From the NCBI GenBank assembly GCA_023443285.1, contig JAEZVB010000008.1, forward strand, positions 1 through 64,000: a stretch of 64,000 nt of DNA, read 5' to 3'. Both the position numbers and the translations under genes were made by a program. Shown here in pieces: positions 42,524 through 50,224 of the stretch. Source of the DNA: Bacillota bacterium. GTDB lineage: Bacteria > Bacillota > Negativicutes > Sporomusales > Sporomusaceae. How positions within the stretch are numbered: the stretch's first letter is position 1; every line of letters starts with the position of its first letter. The notes beneath the pieces were generated by a model. It was not told where the DNA came from, searched no databases, and was given only the letters and a program-made list of their open reading frames with translations.

Positions 42524-43333
42524 ATGAGGGTGTTTAATTTAAAGCCGCATCCATATTTAAGATCCTATATCAGCCGATACTGGGTATGGGAGAATGAGCC
42601 GGTTTTGCCACGCCTGTTGCCTGGGACAGGAACAGAACTGATGTTTCACTATGGGCAGCCGCTTAGATGGAAAAACGAGCGAGGCCAAGCTATCACTGTG
42701 CCACGCAGTCATATTATGGCTACGCGCTTTGGCTATTATTCATTAGAACCCGTAAGTAATATGGGCTTTATTGCAGTTCGATTTCGTGCGGGAGCTTTCC
42801 GGCATTTCTGCCGGGAAGCAGGTCATGATTTGATTGATGAGTTTATTGATATTAATGATATATGGGGGCATAGCGGACAGAAGTTTGGCCAGCAGATAAT
42901 CGAAGCAAAGACGCTAGAGGATCGGATCAGTATTATTGAAAAGGTACTCATGGGTTTTCTTGAACAATATCGTCGTCCGGAATATTGGCTGGATAGGGCT
43001 GTAAGGAAAGTGCTCTATGGTTATAATGCTGTGAGTATAGAAGAGGTTAGCAAGGAACTGTGCATTAGTGAGCGACAGATGCAAAGAAGATTTAAAGAAG
43101 CAGTGGGGATTACGCCTAAAGGGTTTCAGCGGGTATCTCGCTTTGAAGCAGTGATGCGGCACTTACTGCTCAATAAAGAGCAGTCTTATTTGGCAGCGGC
43201 TTTAGAACACGGGTATTATGACCAATCGCACTTTATCAAAGAATGTAATGCTTATGTGGGAGAACATCCTTCGCTGTTTTTGCAGGAAAAGAATTTCATG
43301 TCGCATTTTTACAATAAATCGCTGTCGCGTTAA
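42524..43333 (+). CDS. AraC-family regulator with an N-terminal ligand domain
   Basis: A 269-residue regulator. The N-terminal half (YLRSYISRYWVWENEPVLPRLLPGTGTELMFHYGQPL) resembles the DUF6597-type sensing domain common in this AraC subgroup. The C-terminal half holds the helix-turn-helix pair with VSIEEVSKELCISERQMQRRFKEAVGITPKGFQRV and AAALEHGYYDQSHFIKECNAYVGEHP. ATG 42524 has AAGAGG upstream; TTG 42491 is rejected. An exact 18-base repeat lies upstream of this gene and again at its 3' end, upstream of the next gene, so it probably controls both. Confidence 0.88.
   Translation: MRVFNLKPHPYLRSYISRYWVWENEPVLPRLLPGTGTELMFHYGQPLRWKNERGQAITVPRSHIMATRFGYYSLEPVSNMGFIAVRFRAGAFRHFCREAGHDLIDEFIDINDIWGHSGQKFGQQIIEAKTLEDRISIIEKVLMGFLEQYRRPEYWLDRAVRKVLYGYNAVSIEEVSKELCISERQMQRRFKEAVGITPKGFQRVSRFEAVMRHLLLNKEQSYLAAALEHGYYDQSHFIKECNAYVGEHPSLFLQEKNFMSHFYNKSLSR
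43299..43316 (+). promoter_or_regulatory. Second copy of the 18-base operator-like element
   Basis: TGTCGCATTTTTACAATA, identical to 42369-42386, located inside the last codons of the AraC gene and 95 bases before the small gene at 43411. Confidence 0.55.
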
Positions 43334-43410
43334 GCTAATATTGGTAGTGAACAGGACATGAGCGCGCGGCTCTCTGAGTTCACAACTTTTATTATTAAGG
43401 AAGTGTTTTT

Positions 43411-43713
43411 ATGGGATTAAAAGCAGCATTTATATTTGTCGCCCCTGAAACAGATGCAAGGATTCACAATTCAGTGATTAATACACCATCGGTCGAACTT
43501 CATACTGTCGGTGTGAAAAGTTATGAGGAAGCTGTGGGAGCAGCTAAAGACCTTGTGCAAAAAGGGATTACAGCGGTTGAACTTTGTGCTGGATTTGGCA
43601 TGGAAGGGGTCGCTAAAATTAAAGCAGCCGTTCAGGATAAGGCGGTAGTTGGCGTAGTACGCTTTGACAATCACCCAGGCTTTAATTTTAAAAGCGGTGA
43701 TGAATTGTTTTAA
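43411..43713 (+). CDS. DUF6506-type small protein
   Basis: A 100-residue cytoplasmic protein that looks like the DUF6506 family: MGLKAAFIFVAPETDARIH, TVGVKSYEEAVGAAKDLVQKGITAVELCAGFGMEGVAKI and VGVVRFDNHPGFNFKSGDEL. It has a compact alternating beta/alpha layout; Cys58 (AVELCAGFG) lies in the most conserved stretch. Function is unknown. It follows an AraC gene and probably belongs to its regulon, with a terminator directly after it. Confidence 0.78.
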   Translation: MGLKAAFIFVAPETDARIHNSVINTPSVELHTVGVKSYEEAVGAAKDLVQKGITAVELCAGFGMEGVAKIKAAVQDKAVVGVVRFDNHPGFNFKSGDELF

Positions 43714-43730
43714 AGCATGGACGAACTAAT

Positions 43731-43783
43731 AAAGCAAAATTCCTGCCAAATTTGTTTGTATTTGGCGGGAATTCTGCTTTATT
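43731..43783 (+). terminator. Terminator after the DUF6506 gene
   Basis: A 21-base stem, AAAGCAAAATTCCTGCCAAAT with ATTTGGCGGGAATTCTGCTTT (one G-T and one A-C position), followed by a short T-rich stretch. It lies between convergent genes. Confidence 0.8.
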
Positions 43784-43824
43784 AGGGGAAGTCATGTATC
43801 TGTTGGTAAACATTCCAATTCAAC

Positions 43825-44652
43825 CTACTTCTCGTTCTTTGGCCACTTGGAGCTGGGACAGGGACCGCGCTCATAGGTTTTGATGTCGTGAAGCGTAATA
43901 ATGTAATCTGCTTCGTTTTTGACCCTCAAGAGGCTTTCATAGGCGTCTTCATTATTAACATGTAGACCTGGCACCAAGACCGGCCAGATGGATGCCAATT
44001 CTTTAGGTGGGTTAAAGTTGTCCTCACAGCAACAGACCCCGCAGATAATAACCCGCCCTTCTTGGGTATCGATCACAACAGATTGCCCACCTGGGGTGTG
44101 ACCAGGAGTATACAGGAGATGAATACCTGGAAAAACGTTAAAAACATCCCCGTCTAGCAGAGTAGGAATACATCCTTCCAGGTATTCCGGATGATATACA
44201 GGCCTATAACATACTGGTGCTTCATGGAGAGCGTTCCATTCATCTTGCTGGACAATGATCTTGGCATGTTTGAATAAATTGGCCAGTAGGGCATGATCAT
44301 GATGCAACTGCGTGAAAATAAGGGTGTCTATATCTTGTGGATTGAGGCCGGTAGCCTTCTTTAAAGCCTCCGGCATGGCTTCAATTTTTTCACAAGCGCA
44401 GCCGTGGGCAATAAAATCATCCATAGTCGAACCTGTATCAACCATGATGTTGCGCCCATCTACTCCTTTAATAAAAAAGCAACCACTGGCAGCAATAAAA
44501 GTTTTTTCGTAGTCCAGCAAATAGGTGAAAAGGCCCTTACTCATTGTCATTTTTACAGTAAGTAAGGGAATTACCGAGTAGGGGTGGGGCTGCCAGTTAG
44601 GCAAAATTGGTCTTTGTTTTTGTTTAATGTCAGGCATTCCATATCCGTTCAT
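43825..44652 (-). CDS. AttM/AiiA-like metallo-beta-lactamase-fold hydrolase
   Basis: A 275-residue MBL-fold protein of the N-acyl homoserine lactonase-like group. The metal motif is TQLHHDHALL, where the first histidine of the usual HxHxDH is glutamine (QLHHDH). Other ligands lie in YTPGHTPGGQSV and the C-terminal ITLHDIKTYERG. The region VDTGSTMDDF and the ENPP-like core are intact. True substrate is unknown; quorum-signal lactones are only one possibility. It is divergent from pduL with a hairpin in between. Start ATG 44652 has TAGGAGG. No signal peptide. Confidence 0.82.
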   Translation of the reverse strand: MNGYGMPDIKQKQRPILPNWQPHPYSVIPLLTVKMTMSKGLFTYLLDYEKTFIAASGCFFIKGVDGRNIMVDTGSTMDDFIAHGCACEKIEAMPEALKKATGLNPQDIDTLIFTQLHHDHALLANLFKHAKIIVQQDEWNALHEAPVCYRPVYHPEYLEGCIPTLLDGDVFNVFPGIHLLYTPGHTPGGQSVVIDTQEGRVIICGVCCCEDNFNPPKELASIWPVLVPGLHVNNEDAYESLLRVKNEADYIITLHDIKTYERGPCPSSKWPKNEK

Positions 44653-44815
44653 TTTCCATCCTCCTAAGTACTAGTGATATGATCGATTTTAATATAATTT
44701 ATAAATATACGACCGTCGGAAATAATGTTATACTAACCTACCTATTTTTGTCAATAAGGATTTGGGAAGATTTTAACGACCAATACTGCGGTAACAAAAA
44801 AACAATAATAATTGA

Positions 44816-44851
44816 CAAAAAAACCAAAGTAGAAATACTTTGGTTTTTTTA
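44816..44851. terminator. A/T-flanked hairpin between the MBL gene and pduL
   Basis: AAAAACCAAAGTA and TACTTTGGTTTTT around a GAAA tetraloop, flanked by A and T runs on both sides, so it could terminate in either direction. It lies in the gap between divergent genes, where it could act as a leader terminator for pduL. Confidence 0.65.
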
Positions 44852-44943
44852 TTAGCAAAATTCCCTAAATAAACTGCAATGAAGTGAATGAAGGCGATTT
44901 TAGAAAGCGATATCATGTCATATAAGAGTAAAGGAGGACAAAC

Positions 44944-45516
44944 ATGACAAAGACAGTTAAAGTCGGTATTTCGGCGCGGCATGTTCATTTGTCGCGGATA
45001 CATCTGGATATTTTGTTTGGTCCAGGCTATCAGCTCCATCCGTATAAGTATGTTTATCAGCCTGGGCAATATGCGGCAGAAGAAACGGTCGACCTAGTTA
45101 CGCAGAAAGCTACTTTCAGCAATGTACGCGTATTGGGGCCGGAACGGGCGGAAACGCAAGTTGAGATTTCTATTACCGATGCAATAAAACTTGGTCTAAA
45201 CGTACCTGTGCGGGACTCGGGTGATATCAAAGGCTCACCGGGAATTACGTTGATCGGTCCTAATGGTCTGGTGGTTTTGCAGAAAGGTGTAATTGCTGCT
45301 TGGAGGCATATTCATATGAATTCGAGCGATGCAACTGAGTTTGGTGTTAAAGATCGCGACTTTATCCAGGTGCGTTGCGGAAGTGAATATAGGCCGGTTA
45401 TTTTGGAAAAAGTGCTGGTGCGAGTACATGACAGCTTCCTTTTAGAGATGCATATCGATACAGACGAAGCAAATGCAGCAATGGTAAAAAACGGTGATTT
45501 GCTTAGGATTATTTAA
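44944..45516 (+). CDS. pduL: PduL-type phosphate acyltransferase
   Basis: A 190-residue PduL-family phosphotransacylase, which moves the acyl group between CoA and phosphate using zinc. Family pattern: VGISARHVHLSRIHLDILFG, VDLVTQKATFSNVRVLGPERAETQVEIS, RHIHMNSSDATEFGVKDRDFIQV (metal-binding histidines) and FLLEMHIDTDEANAA. The N-terminal encapsulation peptide found in microcompartment versions is absent, so it is likely free in the cytoplasm. It heads an operon-like run that ends in butyrate kinase and would supply the acyl phosphate for it (inference). Confidence 0.93.
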   Translation: MTKTVKVGISARHVHLSRIHLDILFGPGYQLHPYKYVYQPGQYAAEETVDLVTQKATFSNVRVLGPERAETQVEISITDAIKLGLNVPVRDSGDIKGSPGITLIGPNGLVVLQKGVIAAWRHIHMNSSDATEFGVKDRDFIQVRCGSEYRPVILEKVLVRVHDSFLLEMHIDTDEANAAMVKNGDLLRII

Positions 45517-45553
45517 GCAGAAAACGGCATGAGCGTAGGGAGGTGATTTTGTA

Positions 45554-46234
45554 TTGAGTGATAATAAAACACCATTTTTAACACAGGATTATGACACTAA
45601 AATCGAGAGTACAATTCCGCACTATAGTTTTTTTCATGATGAGACGATTGACCTAATAAAAACGGTGAATTCCAGGCCTAAAAGATGGCTTGATACTGGT
45701 TGCGGCACAGGCAGACTTATTGAGAAAGCAAGTAAATCTTTTAATAACACACGTTTTGTTCTTGCTGATCCATCTGAAGCCATGTTAACTCTAGCAAAAG
45801 AAAGATTCTCAAAAGACGAATTTTTAAACCGGGAGTATTTCCAGGTGACTACGCAAGATATTGATTGTCCCCAAGAAAGTTTTGATGTAATTACGGCCAT
45901 TCAATGCCATCACTATTTGGATGTTAGTACAAGAAAAAGGGCAACTGCGAATTGTTTCAGACTACTTAAAGAAAATGGTATTTTCGTTACTTTTGAAAAT
46001 ATTAAACCTAATACCGAAAAAGGAGTCCAGGTTGGGCTTCAGCGTTGGCAGCAGTTTCAATTAGCGCAAGGTAAGAGCGAGACCGAAGTCAATAACCATC
46101 TAAAACGGTTTAACGTAGAGTATTTTCCAATTTCGGCAATGTCTCATATCAATTTACTATATGATGTAGGTTTTTCTGTTGCTGAGATAGTGTGGGTTTC
46201 AACCATGCAAGCCGGTTTCTACGCAATCAAATAA
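45554..46234 (+). CDS. Class I SAM-dependent methyltransferase
   Basis: A 226-residue methyltransferase. SAM-binding motif I is WLDTGCGTGRLIEKA and a later acidic strand is FVLADPSEAMLTLAKERF; QESFDVITAIQCHHYL fits motif IV. The target is unknown. It is read from TTG 45554 with GGGAGGTG about 9 bases upstream. It lies between pduL (37 bases before) and the ferredoxin subunit (27 bases after), so it is cotranscribed with an acid-forming pathway, an association I cannot explain. Confidence 0.85.
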   Translation: MSDNKTPFLTQDYDTKIESTIPHYSFFHDETIDLIKTVNSRPKRWLDTGCGTGRLIEKASKSFNNTRFVLADPSEAMLTLAKERFSKDEFLNREYFQVTTQDIDCPQESFDVITAIQCHHYLDVSTRKRATANCFRLLKENGIFVTFENIKPNTEKGVQVGLQRWQQFQLAQGKSETEVNNHLKRFNVEYFPISAMSHINLLYDVGFSVAEIVWVSTMQAGFYAIK

Positions 46235-46261
46235 GGAAGAAACATAATGGAGGAATGTAGT

Positions 46262-46465
46262 ATGCCAAGTCCGGTTTTTCGGGAGGAAAGATGTAAGGGA
46301 TGCGAGTTATGCAAGGATGCCTGTCCTAAGAATATTATTATTATGGCAGAGCGGTTTAATGCAAAGGGGTATCATCCAGCAGTTTGTTCTGATGCGGAAA
46401 CATGTGTAGGATGCGCGATTTGTGCCAAAGCATGTCCTGATGTAGTTATCGAAATTATGGAGTAA
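46262..46465 (+). CDS. 2-oxoacid:ferredoxin oxidoreductase, ferredoxin (delta) subunit
   Basis: A 67-residue two-cluster ferredoxin with CKGCELCKDACPK and CVGCAICAKACPD motifs, each of the 4Fe-4S type. This is the delta subunit of VOR/KOR-type oxidoreductases and passes electrons from the catalytic subunits to free ferredoxin. ATG 46262 follows GGAGGAA; ATG 46247 is also possible. Order delta-alpha-beta-gamma is kept in the following genes. Confidence 0.9.
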   Translation: MPSPVFREERCKGCELCKDACPKNIIIMAERFNAKGYHPAVCSDAETCVGCAICAKACPDVVIEIME

Positions 46466-46479
46466 GGGAAGTGGAACAT

Positions 46480-47547
46480 TTGTTAGAAAAGCAATTGATG
46501 AAAGGTAATGAAGCAATTGGTGAAGCTGCAGTAATTGCCGGGTGCAGGTATTATTTTGGCTATCCTATCACACCTCAATCTGAGTTGATTGAATATATGG
46601 CAAGGCGTCTTCCGGCAGTCGGGGGTACGTTTCTTCAAGCGGAAAGTGAAGTTGCTGCTATTAATATGGTTTATGGTGCTGCCGGTGCCGGAGCCAGGGT
46701 TATGACTTCTTCATCCAGTCCTGGCGTAAGTTTAAAACAAGAGGGAATTTCCTATATAGCTGCCGGTGAATTGCCGTGTGTGATTGTCAACATCATGCGG
46801 GGTGGACCTGGATTAGGTGGCATCCAGCCGGGACAAGCTGATTACTTTCAGGCCACCAAAGGCGGCGGGCACGGTGATTATCACTGCATTGTAGTAGCAC
46901 CGAACAGTGTGCAGGAAATGGCAGATTTAACGATACATGCGTTTAACTTAGCTGATCAATATCGTAATCCAGTTATGATTTTAGGTGATGGTGCTCTTGG
47001 GCAAATGATGGAACCGGTCACGTTTGATGATATTTCGCAATTTACGGCTGATAAGTCCTGGGCTACAACCGGGATGGGAGAACGCAATAAGCCAAACAGT
47101 ATTAACACACTATACCTTGAGCCGGAAACACTGGAGCAGGTTAATACAAAATTGCAGCACAAGTACCAAGTCATAGAGCAGCAAGAGGTACGTTGGGAAA
47201 CCAGCTATACTGATGATGCTGATGTAATACTTGTTGCTTACGGAATTACTTCGCGGATTGCAACTTCAGCAGTAGAAATGGCTAGGGCTGCCGGGCATAA
47301 AGTGGGTTTATTTCGCCCGATTACCCTTTGGCCGTTTCCTAAACAAGCGTTAGCCGATACAGTGGCAAACGCATCGGCTGTCTTAACGGTAGAACTTAGT
47401 GCGGGGCAGATGGTGGAAGATGTAAATCTTGCAATCAAGTGTTCGAAACCCGTATATTTCCATGGCCGCACCGGTGGCATGATGATGAGTTCGCGGGATA
47501 TCTATGAAAAAATAGTAGACATACTTGTAGCAGGGAGAGGTGAGTAA
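46480..47547 (+). CDS. 2-oxoacid:ferredoxin oxidoreductase, alpha subunit
   Basis: A 355-residue subunit (VorB/KorA type) that contains the pyrimidine-binding and transketolase C-terminal regions. Motifs: MKGNEAIGEAAVIAGCRYYFGYPITPQSEL, VMTSSSSPGVSLKQEGISY and GLGGIQPGQADYFQATKGGGHGDY. The family oxidatively decarboxylates branched-chain 2-oxoacids or 2-oxoglutarate to acyl-CoA. The downstream butyrate kinase makes branched-chain (valine-type) substrates more likely (inference). TTG 46480 with AAGGGA upstream is chosen over GTG 46471; confidence in this start is moderate. Confidence 0.9.
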   Translation: MLEKQLMKGNEAIGEAAVIAGCRYYFGYPITPQSELIEYMARRLPAVGGTFLQAESEVAAINMVYGAAGAGARVMTSSSSPGVSLKQEGISYIAAGELPCVIVNIMRGGPGLGGIQPGQADYFQATKGGGHGDYHCIVVAPNSVQEMADLTIHAFNLADQYRNPVMILGDGALGQMMEPVTFDDISQFTADKSWATTGMGERNKPNSINTLYLEPETLEQVNTKLQHKYQVIEQQEVRWETSYTDDADVILVAYGITSRIATSAVEMARAAGHKVGLFRPITLWPFPKQALADTVANASAVLTVELSAGQMVEDVNLAIKCSKPVYFHGRTGGMMMSSRDIYEKIVDILVAGRGE

Positions 47548-47548
47548 A

Positions 47549-48298
47549 GTGGAAGGCAACGTGTTTACGAGACCACAAGCTCTGACAGATGTAGCAACAC
47601 ATTACTGTCCTGGTTGCCAGCATGGTTTGGTTCATCGTTTGGTAGCAGAAGTAATTGATGAACTATCTATTCAAAAAAAGACAATTGGTGTAGTACCTGT
47701 TGGCTGTTCTGTAATGGCTGATCAATACTTTAATGTTGACGTACAGCAAGCCGCGCACGGACGGGCACCTGCAGTAGCAACCGGGATTAAACGGGTACAT
47801 CCTGATTGTGTGGTATTCTCGTATCAAGGGGATGGTGACATTGCAGCTATCGGCATGGCGGAAATTGTACATGCTGCCGCACGCGGTGAGAAGATAACGA
47901 CGATATTTGTCAATAACGCTATATATGGGATGACAGGTGGACAAATGGCTCCTACGACGCTGGTAAATCAAGTTACAGCTACATCACCAAATGGCCGCCA
48001 GTTAGAAACAGCTGGTTACCCTATCCGGCTGGCGGAAATGTTAGCCACCCTGGATGGTGCAAAATATATTGCTCGCGTTTCGGTTAATGACCCTGCCAAC
48101 ATGAATAAAGCCAAAGATGCAATTAAAGCTGCTTTCAAGACGCAAATTCGTGGTGATGGTTTTGCCATGGTAGAAGTCTTGGCAGCATGCCCGACTAATT
48201 GGGGGGTATCGCCTGTCGATGCCAAACGGTGGCTAAAAGAAAACATGCTACCGCAATTCCCACTTGGAGTCTATAAAAATAGTGGGGAGGAACAATAA
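47549..48298 (+). CDS. 2-oxoacid:ferredoxin oxidoreductase, beta (TPP-binding) subunit
   Basis: A 249-residue thiamine-diphosphate-binding subunit. Features: HYCPGCQHGLVHRLVAEV (cluster-adjacent cysteines), VPVGCSVMADQYF, the TPP motif YQGDGDIAAIGMAEIVHAAARGEKITTIFVNNAIYGMTGGQMAPTT. GTG 47549 follows GAGGTGA and is 2 bases past the alpha stop. Works with the alpha, gamma and delta subunits encoded around it. Confidence 0.93.
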   Translation: MEGNVFTRPQALTDVATHYCPGCQHGLVHRLVAEVIDELSIQKKTIGVVPVGCSVMADQYFNVDVQQAAHGRAPAVATGIKRVHPDCVVFSYQGDGDIAAIGMAEIVHAAARGEKITTIFVNNAIYGMTGGQMAPTTLVNQVTATSPNGRQLETAGYPIRLAEMLATLDGAKYIARVSVNDPANMNKAKDAIKAAFKTQIRGDGFAMVEVLAACPTNWGVSPVDAKRWLKENMLPQFPLGVYKNSGEEQ

Positions 48299-48867
48299 TG
48301 AGACATGAAATAATTATGTCCGGATTTGGCGGACAAGGGGTTATGGTTATGGGTCAGCTTCTGACTCAGGCTGGGATGCTGGAAAACAAAAATGTATCCT
48401 GGATGCCATCCTATGGTCCAGAAATGCGAGGCGGAACAGCCAATTGCTCTGTTATCATTTCTGATGAAAAAGTAGGTGAGCCTACTGTGAGTGAACCATC
48501 GGCTGCCATAATAATGAACTCGCCGTCATTGGACAAATTCGAACCGATACTAAAGTCCAATGGAATCATGATTATTAATAGTTCTCTTGTTGATAAAGCA
48601 GCAGAGCGCAAAGATATTCAGGACTATTGTGTACCGATAAACGATATTGCCAATGAACTAGGGAGCATTAAGATGATCAATATGGTTGCCTTGGGGGCAT
48701 TTTTGGCTGCTACAGGTATTGTGACAAATGAATCGCTCATTCAAGCGTTTGCTAAAAAGTTTGTATCTAAACCCAAGCTTGTATCTGTAAATGTGGAGGC
48801 CTTTAGCAGGGGCTATGAGTTTGTGGTGAAGAGTAAAAATGATCGAAAAAGTAAGTGCCAAGGTTAG
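48298..48867 (+). CDS. 2-oxoacid:ferredoxin oxidoreductase, gamma subunit
   Basis: A 189-residue gamma subunit: MSGFGGQGVMVMGQLLTQAGM (glycine-rich start), WMPSYGPEMRGGTANCSVIISDEKVG, and INMVALGAFLAATGI. This subunit often contributes to CoA binding. The ATG overlaps the beta stop (TAATG). Its 3' end is close to the butyrate kinase gene. Confidence 0.92.
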   Translation: MRHEIIMSGFGGQGVMVMGQLLTQAGMLENKNVSWMPSYGPEMRGGTANCSVIISDEKVGEPTVSEPSAAIIMNSPSLDKFEPILKSNGIMIINSSLVDKAAERKDIQDYCVPINDIANELGSIKMINMVALGAFLAATGIVTNESLIQAFAKKFVSKPKLVSVNVEAFSRGYEFVVKSKNDRKSKCQG

Positions 48868-48886
48868 TGATAAGGGGAATATGGCG

Positions 48887-49957
48887 ATGGCGTATACGAT
48901 TTTAACGATAAACCCTGGATCTACTTCAACTAAAATCGGCGTTTATAACGATGCAGTTGAGGTCTGGAGTGAAAAAATCATTCACGACACAGGTGAACTA
49001 AGTAAATTTGCCTCAGTAAATGCACAGTACCAGCATCGTCTGGATAAGATTAAGGAAAAAATCCAGCACAGTGGTGTGGGGCTAAGCGAATTTGATGCTT
49101 TCGTCGCTAGGGGTGGATTATTAAAACCGGTAATGGGTGGAACCTATGCAATTAATGAGGGAATGTTGGCTGATTTGAGGGAGTCAAGGTATGGCACCCA
49201 TGCCTCTAATCTGGGAGCGTTATTGGCACAGAATTTAGCTGCGGAAATGCATAAGCCGGCTTTCATCGTGGATCCAGTCGTGGTAGATGAATTGAAGCCT
49301 GTGGCTCGTATTACAGGTCGACCGGAGATAAAAAAACGTAGCATTTTTCATGCGCTCAATCAAAAAGCAATTGCGCATAGGTTAGCAAACCAGGTTAACC
49401 GTCCGTATGAAGAGCTTACTGTGATTGTGGCCCATTTAGGTGGGGGTATTTCTGTCGGGTGCCATAATAAGGGGCGTGTTATTGAAGTTAATAACTCATT
49501 AGATGGCGAGGGGCCGTTTTCGCCGGAGCGGACTGGAACGGTGCAGGCTGCGCAATTTGCCGAGTTAATATTTGCGCTTGGACTGGATAGCGAGAGCGTG
49601 AGCAAGCTGCTTGCTGGGCAGGGGGGGCTTGTGGCTCACTTGGGAACTAACGATGTACGGGAGGTAGAAAATCGCATAACAGCTGGTGATGCTGAAGCAA
49701 AGCTTATATATGATGCCATGATTTATCAAATCGCACGCTTTATTGCAGCTGCAGCAGTTCCCGTCAGCGGTTGTGTCGATTACATTGCTATTACTGGTGG
49801 TATGGCCTATTCAGAATATATTACAAATAAACTAAATGAGTATATTTCATTCATCGCACCCGTTACGATTTTTCCAGGTGAAGATGAACTTAAAGCACTG
49901 GCTGAGGGAGCACTCCGGGTGTTACGAGGGGATGAAGAATGCCGGGAGTATGTATAG
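48887..49957 (+). CDS. buk: Butyrate kinase
   Basis: A 356-residue member of the acetate kinase superfamily, butyrate kinase type: LTINPGSTSTKIGVY at the N-terminus, VIVAHLGGGISVGCHNKGRV, and GDAEAKLIYDAMIYQIARFIAAAAVPV. It turns acyl phosphate plus ADP into acid plus ATP. Branched substrates such as isobutyryl or isovaleryl phosphate are common for this family. ATG 48887 has AAGGGG at 9 bases; the longer reading from 48839 overlaps the gamma gene. No phosphotransbutyrylase gene is nearby; pduL at the head of the operon may take that role. Confidence 0.95.
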   Translation: MAYTILTINPGSTSTKIGVYNDAVEVWSEKIIHDTGELSKFASVNAQYQHRLDKIKEKIQHSGVGLSEFDAFVARGGLLKPVMGGTYAINEGMLADLRESRYGTHASNLGALLAQNLAAEMHKPAFIVDPVVVDELKPVARITGRPEIKKRSIFHALNQKAIAHRLANQVNRPYEELTVIVAHLGGGISVGCHNKGRVIEVNNSLDGEGPFSPERTGTVQAAQFAELIFALGLDSESVSKLLAGQGGLVAHLGTNDVREVENRITAGDAEAKLIYDAMIYQIARFIAAAAVPVSGCVDYIAITGGMAYSEYITNKLNEYISFIAPVTIFPGEDELKALAEGALRVLRGDEECREYV

Positions 49958-49987
49958 TACTATTACAGACTAAAGCTGAATAACTTA

Positions 49988-50028
49988 GTAGGGGCATCGG
50001 TATTTGTACCGGTGCCCCTACTTGTTTT
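49988..50028 (+). terminator. Terminator after buk
   Basis: A 15-base stem, GTAGGGGCAtCGGTA with TACCGgTGCCCCTAC, followed by TTGTTTT. It closes the pduL-buk operon. Confidence 0.88.
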
Positions 50029-50224
50029 AAGGATATGTTAGGTCTTGCGGTGGGATAAGTTAGCATATATGTAAAATACTTATTTTAATGTGCGAATTTT
50101 GAAGGAATATGAAAAGTTATATTGAAAAATAGATATACGTTCTCTAAAAACGAAAGCTGTTCGGCATAGAAGAACAATGGGCGAAGATTTTGTAACCATC
50201 AGCAAGAATGGGAGGTATCCGGAG

